Assembly (NCBI RefSeq): GCF_027595985.1
Contig: NC_073304.1
Coordinates: 220,356,000 to 220,419,999 of the forward strand
Source: Sorex araneus
Taxonomy: Eukaryota > Chordata > Mammalia > Eulipotyphla > Soricidae
DNA: 64,000 nucleotides
Direction of reading: 5' to 3'
Every line of letters begins with the position of its first letter. Position 1 is the first letter of the stretch. Position numbers and translations under genes: made by a program. Under the pieces are notes generated by a model. That model was not told where the DNA came from, did not search any database, and saw only the letters and a list, made by a program, of their open reading frames with translations. Below are positions 47,560 to 63,824 of this stretch, one piece after another.

Positions 47560-47803
47560 GGACTGGAGCAATAGCACAGCGGGTAGGGTGCTTCCCTTGC
47601 ATGAGGCCGACCCAGGTTCTATTCCACTGTCCCTCTCGGAGAGCCCAGTGAGCTACTGAGAGTATCCTGCCCGCACAGCAGAGCCTGGCAAGCTACCCGT
47701 GGCATATTCGATATGCCAAAAACAGTAACAACAAATCTCACAATGGAGATGTTACTGGTGCCTGCTCAAGCAAATCGATGAACAACGGGATGACAGTACT
47801 CCA
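47560..47803 (+). mobile_element. Long SINE variant
   Basis: GGACTGGAGCAATAGCACAG head, CTCTCGGAGAGCCCAGTGAG, GCCAAAAACAGTAACAAC and GAACAACGGGATGACAGTAC. Confidence 0.85.
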
Positions 47804-47814
47804 GGGCTCCTTAC

Positions 47815-47985
47815 TTTTCTGGGTTTTGGGCCACACCTGCTGATGCTTAGGGCTGACTCCTGGCTCTGTGTTCAGGGACCACTGCTAGCAGGACTTGGGG
47901 AACCACATGGGATTCCGGCACTCAACCTGGGTTGGCTTCATGCAGGGCGAATGTACTATCCACTGTAATATTACTCTGGCCCCTC
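47815..47985 (-). mobile_element. SOR-type SINE
   Basis: GGGTTTTGGGCCACACCTGC ... TCATGCAGGGCGAATG ... ATATTACTCTGGCCCC. Confidence 0.75.
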
Positions 47986-48117
47986 TGTCTCAGTTTTTAA
48001 ATGTAACTGTAGGTCTTCTAAACAGATATGTGAAGGTATTTCTAAGCTACAGTTTTCTGAAAAAATATACTTTTAATTTAGCTGACCTTATGGGCAATAT
48101 TGTAAAAGTAAATACTT

Positions 48118-48580
48118 AACGCTTACATTTGTGGAATATAAAGTAACAGTGGGAGACTAGCACCCAAGGATAGTAGAGAATGAGACCAGGAGGATTGTTC
48201 CACAGCTTGGATGCTAGCCTCACATGCTGGTGCATGTGAGACAGCTCAGATAGAGAAGGGACCACCAAGTCAAGAGTGCTTGGAGGGCCCATTTGGGATG
48301 GGAGATGTGTGCTGGAGGTAGACTACAGACCAAACATGATGGCCACTTAATGCCTATATTGCTAACCACAATACCCAAAGGAAGAGAGTAAAAGGGAATG
48401 TACCTACCACAGAGTGGGAGGAGGGGGGTCATGGAGGGATACTGGGAACATTGGCAGTAGAGGATGGGCACTGGTGGAGGAATGGGTACTCAGTCATTCT
48501 ATGGCTGAAACGTAAGCATGAAAGTTTGTTCGTCTGTAACTGTTGTACCTCACAGTGATTCATTAAAAACAAGAAAATAA
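48118..48580 (+). mobile_element. L1 3' UTR
   Basis: TTGTGGAATATAAAGTAACAG is the L1 ORF2/3' UTR joint. The UTR follows (AGACTAGCACCCAAGGATAG, GGACCACCAAGTCAAG, GGAGGATACTGG-type region) to a tail near 48575. Confidence 0.85.
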
Positions 48581-48789
48581 AGACATCAAATAATAAAAAT
48601 TAACAAATAATATTTAAAAAACTTACCTAGAATTTAGTAACAGAGAAAATATTCTAATTATTGCTACTGTTTTCCTACTGAACAGGAAACTCAACTGGCA
48701 TCAGTTCAGGGTTGGTTTTCAGCACTGACATATTGAGTGGTTGTGATTTTATATGACAACCAACTATGTATTGTGAATCTTCACTGTGA

Positions 48790-49600
48790 TTCTGCTGGGG
48801 CCAGGAAACAGCTGAGAGACGTAGTGCACATGCTGTGCATGTGGAAGGCCAAGGTTGGATTCCTGGCAACACATGGGTATCCAGGAGCACCCCCAAGTAC
48901 CCAGCTCGGGAGAAGACTCTAAACACTGCTGGGTGTGATCCCAAACAAAAACAAATAATGGCCATACTATTTAAGATTTTAAAATTTTCTCCTCTTATGA
49001 AATTTAATAGTGTTATGAATATTGCCGGCTGCGCCAGAAGGAAACTGAAGAATCAGTAGAGAATCCACAAACAGAATTGCTCTCCTTGCTCTATAGCCCT
49101 GCAGTCTTAGAGACAGAAATTTTAAGTTGTCAGAGACCTTATTTACTTACACGAGTAGACCCGGAGTTGACTTCAGCCTTCCAGTCTGGGTAATTCTTCT
49201 AGGAAAAGTGACTTCTTTGGTCAGTTGGTAGAATTTCTGTCAACTATAAGAACATTTAAGAACCAATGGGGGCTTAAGAAGATGGTACTGGAGCCAAGGC
49301 ACCTGCCATGCACATCCCTGCCATGGCATATGGTCCCCTCTAGCACCACCAGGGAGCACAGAGCCAGCAATAGCCCCTGAGTACCAGAAGATATGATCCC
49401 CACACCCAAAATTTAAAGAAATAAAAGAAGCAGTGGGTTGGACAGATAGCTCAGCAGACTGGGCACATTCTTGGCATGCAGGAAGCATAGTTTCAGTTCC
49501 AGCTCAGCATGGTATTGCTAGGAGTGACTCCCAAGTACGAAGTGGGTATAATCCCTGAGCACCATCGAGTCTGACTTCATATCAGAGAAACAAAAAGAAC
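48790..49600 (+). other. Worn SINE copies in RDM1 intron 5
   Basis: 48797-48950 and 49437-49575 look like decayed plus-strand SINEs (GACGTAGTGCACATGCTGTG, GGACAGATAGCTCAGCAGAC). 49270-49400 is a weaker example. No exon seen. Confidence 0.55.
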
Positions 49601-49737
49601 CAAACTTAATGTCTGCATAGAAAAGGAAAATGCTCTTATTTTATGCTTTAAAAATAAAATTATTGGATGTATAACGGGAGTACACACCAGCATCATTGTA
49701 TACTGCCTTTATAGAAATAACATTTTAGACAGTAATT

Positions 49738-49895
49738 TTTCTTTTTTTGCTTTTTGGGTCACACCTGGCAATGCACAGGGGTTACTCCTGGCTCTGCACT
49801 CAGGAATTACTCCTGGCGGTGTTCAGGGGACCATATGGGATGCTGGGGATCGAACCCGGGTTGGCCTCGTGCAAGGCAAATGCCCTACCCAATTT
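49738..49895 (-). mobile_element. SOR-type SINE, truncated head
   Basis: GGGTCACACCTGGCAATGCA to GCAAGGCAAATGCCCTACCC. It is flanked by TTTAGACAGTAATTTT (49725 area) and TTTAGACAGTAATTTT (49895 area), a clear target-site duplication. Confidence 0.9.
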
Positions 49896-49936
49896 AGACA
49901 GTAATTTTGAATTTATCCTTGTTAACTTTATTTCAG

Positions 49937-50001
49937 AAAGTGGTAAAATACCTGTGGAATATAGGCCTTTTGAGGAGCTCACTGATGCCAGAACTACATG
50001 A
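49937..50001 (+). pseudogene. RDM1: RDM1 pseudogene, last exon (frameshifted C-terminus)
   Basis: Acceptor AACTTTATTTCAG. Encodes ESGKIPVEYRPFEELTDART then a premature TGA. In another frame, right after, the sequence reads ELHDLIQVCEE, matching the family's ELHGLIQV. The coding frame has therefore slipped and the usual acidic C-terminal tail is lost. Confidence 0.85.
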
Positions 50002-51880
50002 TTTAATTCAAGTCTGTGAAGAGAAAAACACAAGGATGACATACAGAGGATGGCTGTAATTCAAAATAATGAGCCGACCTTGGAAGTTTTTAGCATATGC
50101 AGTCAATTCTACCATCCCCAGAAAAATATGAACTCTAAAACTTTATTTGAGGGAATTTCTGAAGTTTTCCTGAAGTCCTGGCCCTTGGTTCTAAACTCTT
50201 ATTTGAAATTTGGAGAGTTTTAAGTGCCCTCTGAGTTCTGTCAGAGAAATACCTTTTTGAAATCCCCTTAAACAGGATCTAGGGATTTTGGCCTTAATTG
50301 TGATTATGTTGCAGCATTTGAAAAGTTACATTTTTTTCAAGTAAGATACAATACCTAGAGCTCAGCATCTCATATATATCTTGTATGAAACATTTTATGA
50401 AAGAACGATTCTCTTAAACAAGTGCACCGTATTCCAAATTAGGAATTAATTTGCTAATTTCCAGGAGAAAATATAAATGCACTATTTAACTGTGTGTGTT
50501 CTAGTGATGGCGGAAGGAGGGGCTGGGTGCAGAGGGGTGGGAGTGGGCTGAAAAATGTGTTTCATACCATTGGGATTAAATTTGGAGTTGGACATATGTA
50601 ATTAATGTGGCTCAAAATCAGAAAATGTATTTTCAAATTTAGGAAAAGAAAGGGAGAGAAAAGGTGTTGTGTTCCTCTTTTTAAAAATATTATTTTGTTT
50701 GTAAAATAATTTTTATTTGTGGAGTAGGTAGCGTGGCTCACACTTGGCACTGATCAGAAATTACCCGGCCTGGCTCTTTGTTATAATCACTTGTCAAAGT
50801 ACTCAGAGGACCAGGTGATGGTAGGAAGCAAATTCAAACCTTTCTCCTGCAAAGCATGTGCTCAGTCTTTTGAACTCTTGATCTAGTTGTGCAAAATAAT
50901 TTTTCAAATAGTTTAAAACAAACACATCAAGAAAACTTCAAACACCTGTACTTGGATCTTAACAAGACTAGCTCAGGAGGCTGAGACATAGTTATTCAGG
51001 CTGGAGCATGGACTGTGCGTGAGGGAGACCTGGGTTTGATACCTGCCACTGCATGGCCTCCGGAGCACTGCCAGGAGCAACCTCAAACACCTCCAGGTGT
51101 GGCCCCCAAACAAACAAAAACGTCCACCTTACTATGAAACGTGAGAAGACATTTAGTACTAATGCCAAAGAATTCAGAAAACTAACATCCACCCCTAAAT
51201 GAGGACTCTCTTGGAACCAACTCCATTCAAAGCTCTCTACTCAACTAGACACTGGGAGGAAGCCCCTTCTCATGGAATGTATATTCTAGAAGTGTGAGAT
51301 ACTAAGAACTGAAATCCATGAGAAGAAGGACTGTGAAGAAAGTTAAATGGGTGCTAGTCACAGTATTGCAAGAGAGCCTTGTTACATTCTGACGTTAAGG
51401 TCTTCAGTGGTCTCTCCAAGAGTGCTAGAAAGGCAGGCAGCCCTCTAGAAAGGGGCTTGCTACTTTTTCTCTATGAATTAATGTTGAGCTCCATGCAAGA
51501 AAGGGGGATTTGCCCCAGGCCAGTGTAAAGGAGTGTATATGACTGTTCATTCAGTTTAAGGTCGGTCTCCCAGAATAAACTGTTTATGGCCCCAGAGCCC
51601 TCCTTCAGAAAATTTTGGGTCAGTGGTTCCATGCTATCCCCTCTCTAGGAGAGTATTAATCAGAGATACTGAGAATTTAAAGGAAATGAGAACATTTGGG
51701 AACCCCCATCCATCCTAAGTAGTGCTCCTTTTGCAGGTCAGCTAGCTTTCTTGGAAGCAGGATGGCCCAGGGGAGGAAGAATGTATCTCGGATTTCAGTA
51801 GTGAGGAGGACGCACCAAGACCACCACAACTGGACTAGTACTGTTGAATTCGCCAGTGTGCCCAATGGGGGACACACTGT
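50002..51880. other. Intergenic between RDM1 and LRRC37
   Basis: RDM1 3' flank, then AT-rich sequence. A worn SINE lies at about 50985-51118 (GGCTGGAGCATGGACTG ... GTTTGATACCTGCC) and another, in reverse, near 50730-50870. No exon recognised. Confidence 0.55.
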
Positions 51881-52158
51881 TCCTTCCCCTCCCCATCCCC
51901 ACCACAGGGCTAGGCCCAGAGTCGTTGGCAGTCCCAGTTCTGTTTGGCTGGCAGGGGAGGCTGGGGGTGGGCGGAGAAGGTGGGAAGAGGACGTGATTGG
52001 ACGTCTTTGGTGCCTTTCAAGTGCCTTTCTGGGTCCTGCTGGTTCCCCAATAAAGGCAGCATAAAGGGGCTATGGGGGAGGGGCGCGGGGTTGCTAAGGG
52101 TGTGCCGTTGCTAAGGTCCTCAGTGCCTAAGGGTGCCACGGATCTCCTGGCTGCCACA
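51880..52158 (+). promoter_or_regulatory. Probable LRRC37 promoter / 5' UTR
   Basis: GC-rich with several CpGs, an inverted CCAAT box (GTGATTGGAC, about 51983) and no TATA box, directly before the first LRRC37 ATG. Called from position and composition only. Confidence 0.5.
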
Positions 52159-52525
52159 ATGGCTGGCCTCGGGTCCGGACGCCTGCGCCCTAGTGGCTCG
52201 GACCATGGCTCTCGAGTTAATCCGAGTGTCATGTCCTGGCAACGGCTATATGTCCTGTGTCTACTCTTGTGGCCACCAATGTGGCTGCTTGTGCAGGGAG
52301 CTCCGATCATGAAGCAGGTCCTGCACTCAGTCCCGCTGATCCCCGACCCCTCCACCCCCAAGCCCTGGATTTCACCTTCCCGTGCTCCTGCACCTGAATC
52401 GCTTCATGCCCTTCAACCACGGGTCAAGTCCGGGTTTTTTCAACGTTTCACCCCGACTGTTGGCCGGATGTTGTTACCGCCGCAGAAGTTTAAAGGTTTC
52501 ATCCCCATCCTGCATGAATACTCAG
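52159..52525 (+). CDS. LRRC37: LRRC37 family gene, exon 1 (signal peptide)
   Basis: LRRC37 proteins are single-pass membrane proteins with a long Pro/Glu/Thr-rich ectodomain, a few leucine-rich repeats near the membrane and a short tail. They are enriched in testis and brain in the mammals studied. The first ATG with good context is 52159 (MAGLGSGRL). A second Met at 52231 begins MSWQRLYVLCLLLWPPMWLL, a signal peptide comparable to human MSPLRFWGPW.... The frame also runs upstream to an ATG at 52072, in the UTR. The exon is taken to end in phase 1 at a good donor, TACTCAG then GTAAAG (52525/52526). Without splicing, the frame stops at 52627-52629. In human LRRC37A the first and second exons here correspond, as I recall, to one continuous exon. 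Confidence 0.75.
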
Positions 52526-56034
<3,509 letters not shown>

Positions 56035-56190
56035 TAAGAATCACCTTTCCTCTCATCTCTGCATTCTGCCTATTGACGTAGCAAGCCTTTGCTTCAATGT
56101 CTTCCTGTATCTGCCTCATCCCCCATGGCCACGTTAAATGATTCTCTCTCTTTTTTCATATTTTGTTGGTCAAAGTATATCCTCATTCTT

Positions 56191-56377
56191 TGGGGCTGGA
56201 GTGATAGCACAGCGGGTAGGGCATTTGCCTTGCACTCAGCCGACCCAGATTCGATCCCCAGCATCCCATATGGTCCCCCAAGCACTGCCAGGAGCAATTC
56301 TTGAGTGCAAAGCCAGGAGTAACCCCTGAGCATCGCTGGGTGTGACCCAAAAAGCAAAAAAAAAAAAAAAAAAAAAG
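56191..56377 (+). mobile_element. SOR-type SINE with 14-bp target-site duplication
   Basis: Near-consensus copy in LRRC37 intron 2, flanked by ATATCCTCATTCTT (56177-56190 and 56378-56391). Confidence 0.95.
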
Positions 56378-56391
56378 ATATCCTCATTCTT

Positions 56392-57476
56392 CTTATCTGT
56401 TGTTTCTTCTTCTCCAGTCTTTTTCTTATAATTGTCCATACTCTCTTTCCTTCCCTATTTTTGTCTCACCCTCATCCCCTCATTCCTTCATTTAATTCCC
56501 TAACCTTTGTTTTCTTTTTTGCCCTAGCTTTTTTTTTTTTAGAAAGATAGTATGTCTTCCTTATCTTTTTTTGCTAGTGCCACACCCTGTGCTTATGGAC
56601 ATGATTTCTGGAGCCAGACTGCCTGAGTTTGTCATTTGTTAGCTTTGTTACCTTGGACAAGTCATTTAGCTCTGTGACTCAGTTCCCTTTTCTTTAGGTG
56701 GGGAGTATGGTATATTATCACTTCCTAGTATTGCTGTGATACTTGTTCATTTTGATACTTATGAAGTTAAGTACCAGGGGTAAGTCCTCAGCACCATCCC
56801 CCGCACCCCTACCAATTTCATGCATCTATACATGTGTAAGTTCATAAACTTTGGTACAATAGGTCAGTAAAGTAAACAGGATAATGTGTGAAAATCCCAC
56901 TTTCCCACTCTCCCAGCTGTATGACTACCGCACAGTAACTCCTGTTACCATCTTGGGTTTTCTTCTACTTTCTTTCCTGTGTATTTTTTCCCCACTAAAG
57001 ATAATTTTTTGTGATTTGTTCTTTTCCTAGTGAAGTACATTGAATATATCTCTCCTCACTAGTCCCCTTCATTTTCTAATTTCCCTAGTCTGTCTAGAAA
57101 TTTCTACTATCTCGAACTTTGAATAGAGATTATAGATCTAAAACTTTGGTGTTCTCTGGCAATGTTTTTTAAATATTTATTTGCTGATAATTTTGTTCAT
57201 TTCCCTGTATATTATACTTTTGAAATTAAAATTTTCTCCATTGATTTGCAGTAGGAGTTACAATAGGTGTGAGTTTGTAAAAATGACTTACATGCTAATT
57301 AATTGGCATTTATTTTAGCTACTCAAGGAATTAGGAAGTTTAGGTTGTGAGATATTTCATTGTTTGATTAGTCACCCCACATTATGTCTCTAGTGGGGCA
57401 AAATGGGAATCTGATAGCTGTGGAAATAAGCTGGTGTCTTCTGTGTTTTCTTTATTCTTTTACTTATTCTGTTTTG
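56392..57476. other. LRRC37 intron 2, unremarkable
   Basis: AT-rich intronic sequence with no exon or clear repeat. Confidence 0.6.
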
Positions 57477-57650
57477 TTTTGTTTTGCTTTTGGGGTCACA
57501 CCCTGCAATGCTCAGGGGTTATTCCTGGCTTTGCACTCAGGAATTACTCCTGGCAGTGCTCGGAGGTCCATATGTGAAGCTGGAAATCGAACCCAGATCA
57601 GCTGTGTGCAAGGCAAATGCCCTCTCCGCTGTGCTCTCGCTTCAGCCCCT
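57477..57650 (-). mobile_element. SOR-type SINE
   Basis: GGGTCACACCCTGCAATGCT ... CAGCTGTGTGCAAGGCAAAT ... TCTCGCTTCAGCCCC. Confidence 0.9.
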
Positions 57651-57697
57651 CTTTTACTTATTCTGTTCATTCTTTTCCTACCTATTCAAGTCTGTGA

Positions 57698-57787
<90 letters not shown>

Positions 57788-57957
57788 TGAGTATATTCTC
57801 TCCAAATATGAATATCAAAAAGTAATTGCACCATAAAATCCTCCTTAGTATACAATTTTAAGATCAATACCTCTGATAAAAGGAATTTCCCCCTCACGTC
57901 CCAAAACAACCTCCATTAGTTATAATAGTTTACTTCTTTAAAAATTTTTAGTTTACT

Positions 57958-58139
57958 GGGCTGGAGCGATAGCACAGCGGGTAGGGCGTTTGCCTTGCAT
58001 GCGACCAACCCGGGTTTGAATCCCAGCATTCCATATGGTCCCCTGAGCACTTCCAAGGGTAATTCTTGATTGCAGATCCAGGAGTAACCCCTGTGCATTG
58101 CCGGGTGTGACCCAAAAAGCAAAAATAAATGAATAAATA
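57958..58139 (+). mobile_element. SOR-type SINE with target-site duplication
   Basis: GGGCTGGAGCGATAGCACAG to CCCAAAAAGCAAAAATAAAT. AAAAATTTTTAGTTTAC flanks it on both sides. Confidence 0.95.
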
Positions 58140-58364
58140 AAAAATTTTTAGTTTACCAAGCTCTTATTTAAAATGTCTCTTTGTTTTCCATTCTGTAACT
58201 AATAGAGTTAATTTTATACACACGTATACATATACGTATATATTTTGGTGATGCAGCTGGTTTTTATTGAAACTTACTTTAGAAAGATGTGAGAGGAGAA
58301 AAAGAGAAGTACATGTTTTAGAGACAGCCCACACAGATGAACAAACATGATATGTGTTCACATT

Positions 58365-58545
58365 CTTTTTTATTTTTTGCTTTTTGGGTCACACTTGGCA
58401 ATGCACAGGGGTTAGTCCTGGCTCTGCACTCAGGAATTACCCTTGGGGGTGCTCGGGGGAGCATATGGGATGCTAGGATTCGAAACTGGATTGGCTGCGT
58501 GCAAGGCAAACGCCCTACCTGCTGTTCTATCACTCCAGCCCCATG
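58365..58545 (-). mobile_element. SOR-type SINE
   Basis: GGGTCACACTTGGCAATGCA ... GGATTGGCTGCGTGCAAGGC ... CTATCACTCCAGCCCC. Confidence 0.9.
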
Positions 58546-58759
58546 ACTACATTCTTAATTAAAATTTAAAAAATGATTCATAGTGCAAAATTTAATCTTC
58601 TGATTTGTTTTTTTCCCTGTAAATATAATATCTGCCCCTTTTTACTTTCACTTTATTTTGCTTTAGACTTCTTTCCTTTATGGTACATAAAGGTTTACCC
58701 CATCCATTTGAACTCCTGTTTAATAGTAATTGTATTGAAAGATGTTTTGATTTTTTTTA

Positions 58760-58935
58760 ATTTTTATTTTTTTGTTTTTTGGGTCACACCCGGCAATGCG
58801 CAGGGATTACTCCTGGCTCTACACACAGGAATTACTCCTGGTGGTGCTCGGGACCATATGGGATGCGGGAATTGAACCTGGGTTGGCCACGTGCAAGGCA
58901 AATGCCCTACCCACTGTGCTATCGCTCCAGCCCCC
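58760..58935 (-). mobile_element. SOR-type SINE
   Basis: GGGTCACACCCGGCAATGCG ... GGGTTGGCCACGTGCAAGGC ... CTATCGCTCCAGCCCC. Flanking TTGATTTTTTTT repeats suggest its target site. Confidence 0.9.
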
Positions 58936-59494
58936 TTGATTTTTTTTTCACATGAATTACTGCAGCTCATGGCCTTGTGAATATGGGCAAATAGGTCTGT
59001 TAAATAGATAAATAGATATAGATTTGCTGGGCTGAAGGATATGTAGTTATAAAAATTTAATTGACCTCAAAATAGTTGTGCTAATTTAACAGTTCATGAA
59101 AGCATTGATTCTCCATGCCCATCGACCTCTGAGCATTCTTCATTCGGGGGCTGGTCTGATGAATGAATAAAAGGGATCCCATCTGTATTTTAATTTTTCT
59201 GGTTATTTTTGAATTTAAATACTTTTACACGTTCACTGAACCTTTGCATTTTTTGAATGGATGGTCCTTTGCCCATTTTTCTGATGTTTATTGCTTTTTT
59301 AATTGTGTCAATTGAGACACAAGTGATGTATAAAAAATATTGACATCGAAGTAGTAGACTAATGTTTTATGAGTTTTGTATGTCATTAAACTTGAATATG
59401 AGTAATAAATGATGTTTAAATTAATGAAAGCATGATAGTCATAGGAATTTGATACTTACTGGCAAGAGCAGAAAAGGCTATAATTAATTCATTT

Positions 59495-59800
59495 TAAAAA
59501 ATATCTTTTTATTTTAGCTATTTTGCTTTACGGTTTTACAGTATTGTCCATGGTAGTGTTTCATGGTTGTTCATGGTTAGGTTTCAATCGTACACTGTTT
59601 CAACACCCATCCCTCCACCAGTGTACATTTCCCAGCACCAGTATCCCTAGGTTCCTCCCATCACCCCCAACCCCCCACACCGTGCCTGCTTTAGACAGGC
59701 ACTCTTCTTCTCTCTGTCTTTGTCTCTGTCTCTGTCTCTGTCTTTCTCCTTTTGGGTATTGGGGTTGCAATATTGATACTGAAAGGTTATCAAGAATATC
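59495..59800 (-). mobile_element. L1 3' UTR fragment
   Basis: Reverse of the L1 3' end: T-rich start, CACCCATCCCTCCACCAGTG, then a TCTGTCTC simple repeat (59715-59745). Confidence 0.75.
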
Positions 59801-60313
59801 CCCTTATCTACCTTGAACACTCAATTCTTGTCCAGCATGATCACTGGCCTCAATCATTCTTGAATATTTGTCATGTGCACTTTGTGCACATTTTACTTCC
59901 CAGAACAAAAAAAGTTAATGGTGTTAAGTTTTAAAGGGCTTCCTTTACAGATTTAATTTCATTCTTCATGGGGTATCCAGAGTAATGTTTGGGAAGAGAG
60001 GAGGGAGTGGCAATCCTGTGGTTCCTGTGTCACCCAGAATTTGGATCTGACAGATTTGTGACCTAGAGAATATGCTTTGAATAAGTTACTTGGTGTGAAG
60101 AGTCAATAGCTGTGCTTGTGTGATGGATATAAGTATATGATGGATATAAGTGAGGACAAAACAAAGAGTATAAACAGAGATCACTATCCCTAAGTTAAAT
60201 AAGAATTGGGGTCTTTAGAAAGCACCATTATTATGTGTAAGAATTAGTCCTATGTAGTAAATAGTCATAGTTATTTTGCATTTTGGTCCAGAAATAATTT
60301 TTCCATTTCTCAG
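59801..60313. other. LRRC37 intron 3, no other feature
   Basis: Intronic sequence. A short direct repeat (TGATGGATATAAGT) occurs at about 60120-60150. Confidence 0.6.
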
Positions 60314-60385
60314 AATCCTCAGTGACATTTCTTTGACTGAATTACATAAGGATTCATTTGAAGGCCTGCTATCCCTCAAGTACTT
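60314..60385 (+). CDS. LRRC37: LRRC37 family gene, LRR exon 4 (72 bp)
   Basis: 72 bp between CATTTCTCAG and GTAAGT, phase 2 to phase 2. Encodes ILSDISLTELHKDSFEGLLS then LKYL, the second leucine-rich repeat. The family in human reads ILSENYLTELHKDSFEGLL. Confidence 0.96.
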
Positions 60386-61184
60386 GTAAGTTAGTTAATC
60401 ATTCATTTATGAGATTTTAGCTCTGTTGTTTATAAAACAAAGGGTGTGCATGTTAATCTTTATCATTTCTTCCAGTAATACAATTCTGTAGTTTTGTGAT
60501 TATAGCATTAAAAACCTCTCATGCTATTTCTGGCACTAAATTATATTTGCATTTATGTATATAAATATCTACATGTGCATATATAAAAAAACTTTAGGCT
60601 TATTCTTCAAGCCCATGTTCTCCCTGGATCGTGTACTTTGCTTACTTGTCCCCATGTGTCTTTGTTTGCTTTTTTTGGTCTGGAGAAACCCGGGTTATCT
60701 TTCGAACAAATTCTTTCTCTTTGCAACCCCCCCACATCTTTCTAAGAAAGTCTCTTTCAATATAAACCGTCTTGCTTCACAAAAGTTTTTCTTTAAACTT
60801 TAATAATAAATGAAAAGTACTTATATTTGCATCACCCATGTAAACTTAACTTAGAGTGCTAATATACCATCTCCTCTATGTTCATATAGAGTTCCTTTAT
60901 GTCCCCATGGATCAAAACCAATGCATGGTCCAGTTTTACATAGCCCATTAACTTAAGAATTGTTTTTGTCAGCTGGGGAGATTGCACAAATGTTGAGTGT
61001 GATGCTTAGCAACAGGAGGCCCAGGTTGGTTTCCCAGCAGAACGAGGTTCTGGTCTCCCCATTCCCTGACCCCCCAGTAATGTTCCTGAAGCATCCTCTG
61101 AGCACTACTAAATAAAAACAAAGAGCTATGCAAATATGTTCCTGTTTTTATTTTTTAATTTTTATGTATGTATGTATGTGTGTA
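60386..61184. other. LRRC37 intron 4 left part
   Basis: AT-rich. A worn SINE lies near 60970-61110 (CTGGGGAGATTGCACAAATG). A TATG microsatellite lies at 61160-61190. Confidence 0.5.
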
Positions 61185-61355
61185 TGTATTACTTTTGGAT
61201 CACACTCAGGGATGCCCAGGGGTTACTCCTGGCTCTAAATTCAGGAATTACTCCTGGCAGTGCTGGGGGGACCATATGAGATACTGGGGATCAAACCCGG
61301 GTCAGCTGCATGCCAGGCAAACACCCCACCCGCTGTACTATGACTCTGGCTTCAT
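61185..61355 (-). mobile_element. SOR-type SINE
   Basis: GGATCACACTCAGGGATGCC ... GGGTCAGCTGCATGCCAGGC ... TGTACTATGACTCTGGC. Confidence 0.85.
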
Positions 61356-61394
61356 TATTTATTTATTTATTTTTAAAAATTTTGTGCATGAAGC

Positions 61395-62130
61395 AAGATA
61401 GATTTTATTAAAACTTATTTAGAAAGTTGTGAGGGAGAGGAAGTAAGAAGTATGTGTCCAAGAGAGAACACAGGTGAGACAGAGTGGAAATAAACAAGCA
61501 AAGAAACAGAAAGAAGCAAGTGAGATAGGCCCTGAAGAGCAAGCCCTGAGGACTTTCAGGAGGTGCTTTTATTCAATCCTTCCAAAAAGGTTGTCCTTTC
61601 CTGGAGTTTTGCATACTAAAAATTAGTCTGGGTGTTGTCACAGGAATGTCTTGCACTGTTGATGTTCTCTTTATAATCTCATGGATTCTTGTGTAACTTC
61701 TTTTCTGAGGGGACCAGCCTTTTCTGGGTGGGGCCTTGGATTTTTGCATCCTGGTGGTTCCTCAGTTTCTCCTCCAAGAGCTCAGGATTTGCATTTCAAA
61801 TGATGTGACTCAAGCTCTTGAGCTACTTTGGGGCTAGGGAATGTCTTCTTTATTTTTATTATTCCCCCAAAGTACATCTGCCAGCCTGCACCAGCAGGAA
61901 TGGGAAGGCAGTCCCAACCTCATCACAGGCATCCTGGGTCCACCACCTGTCCCTTGCAGGAAAGAATTTCAAGAGGTGCAACAGTGAAGCAGGTTAGTTT
62001 TTATTGAATGAAACGTGCTTAGGAAGATGTGGGAGGAGAGTGCAAGTGAATAAGCCAAGGAACATAGACTCTAGCAAGCAAGACACACGGGAGAGCACAG
62101 CTTGAAGAGCAAGCTCAAACTATGCTTGTG
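61395..62130 (-). repeat. Interspersed repeat, probable LTR, two related pieces
   Basis: TTTTATTAAAACTTATTTAGAAAGTTGTGAGGGAGAGGAAG at 61399 recurs in diverged form at 61998 (TTTTTATTGAATGAAACGTG) and at 58258-58330 (TTTTTATTGAAACTTACTTT). Each begins with a reversed AATAAA-type signal, as at an LTR's R region. The family is unknown to me. Confidence 0.5.
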
Positions 62131-63810
<1,680 letters not shown>

Positions 63811-63824
63811 TAAGTTAAAAATCA

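Noticed and set aside
56094-56387. ORFs such as the 97-codon minus frame at 56.1 kb and many like it (MLFGSHPAMHRGYSW-type peptides)
   Set aside because: Translations of the SOR SINE in reverse; the same peptide appears at every minus-oriented or antisense-read copy.
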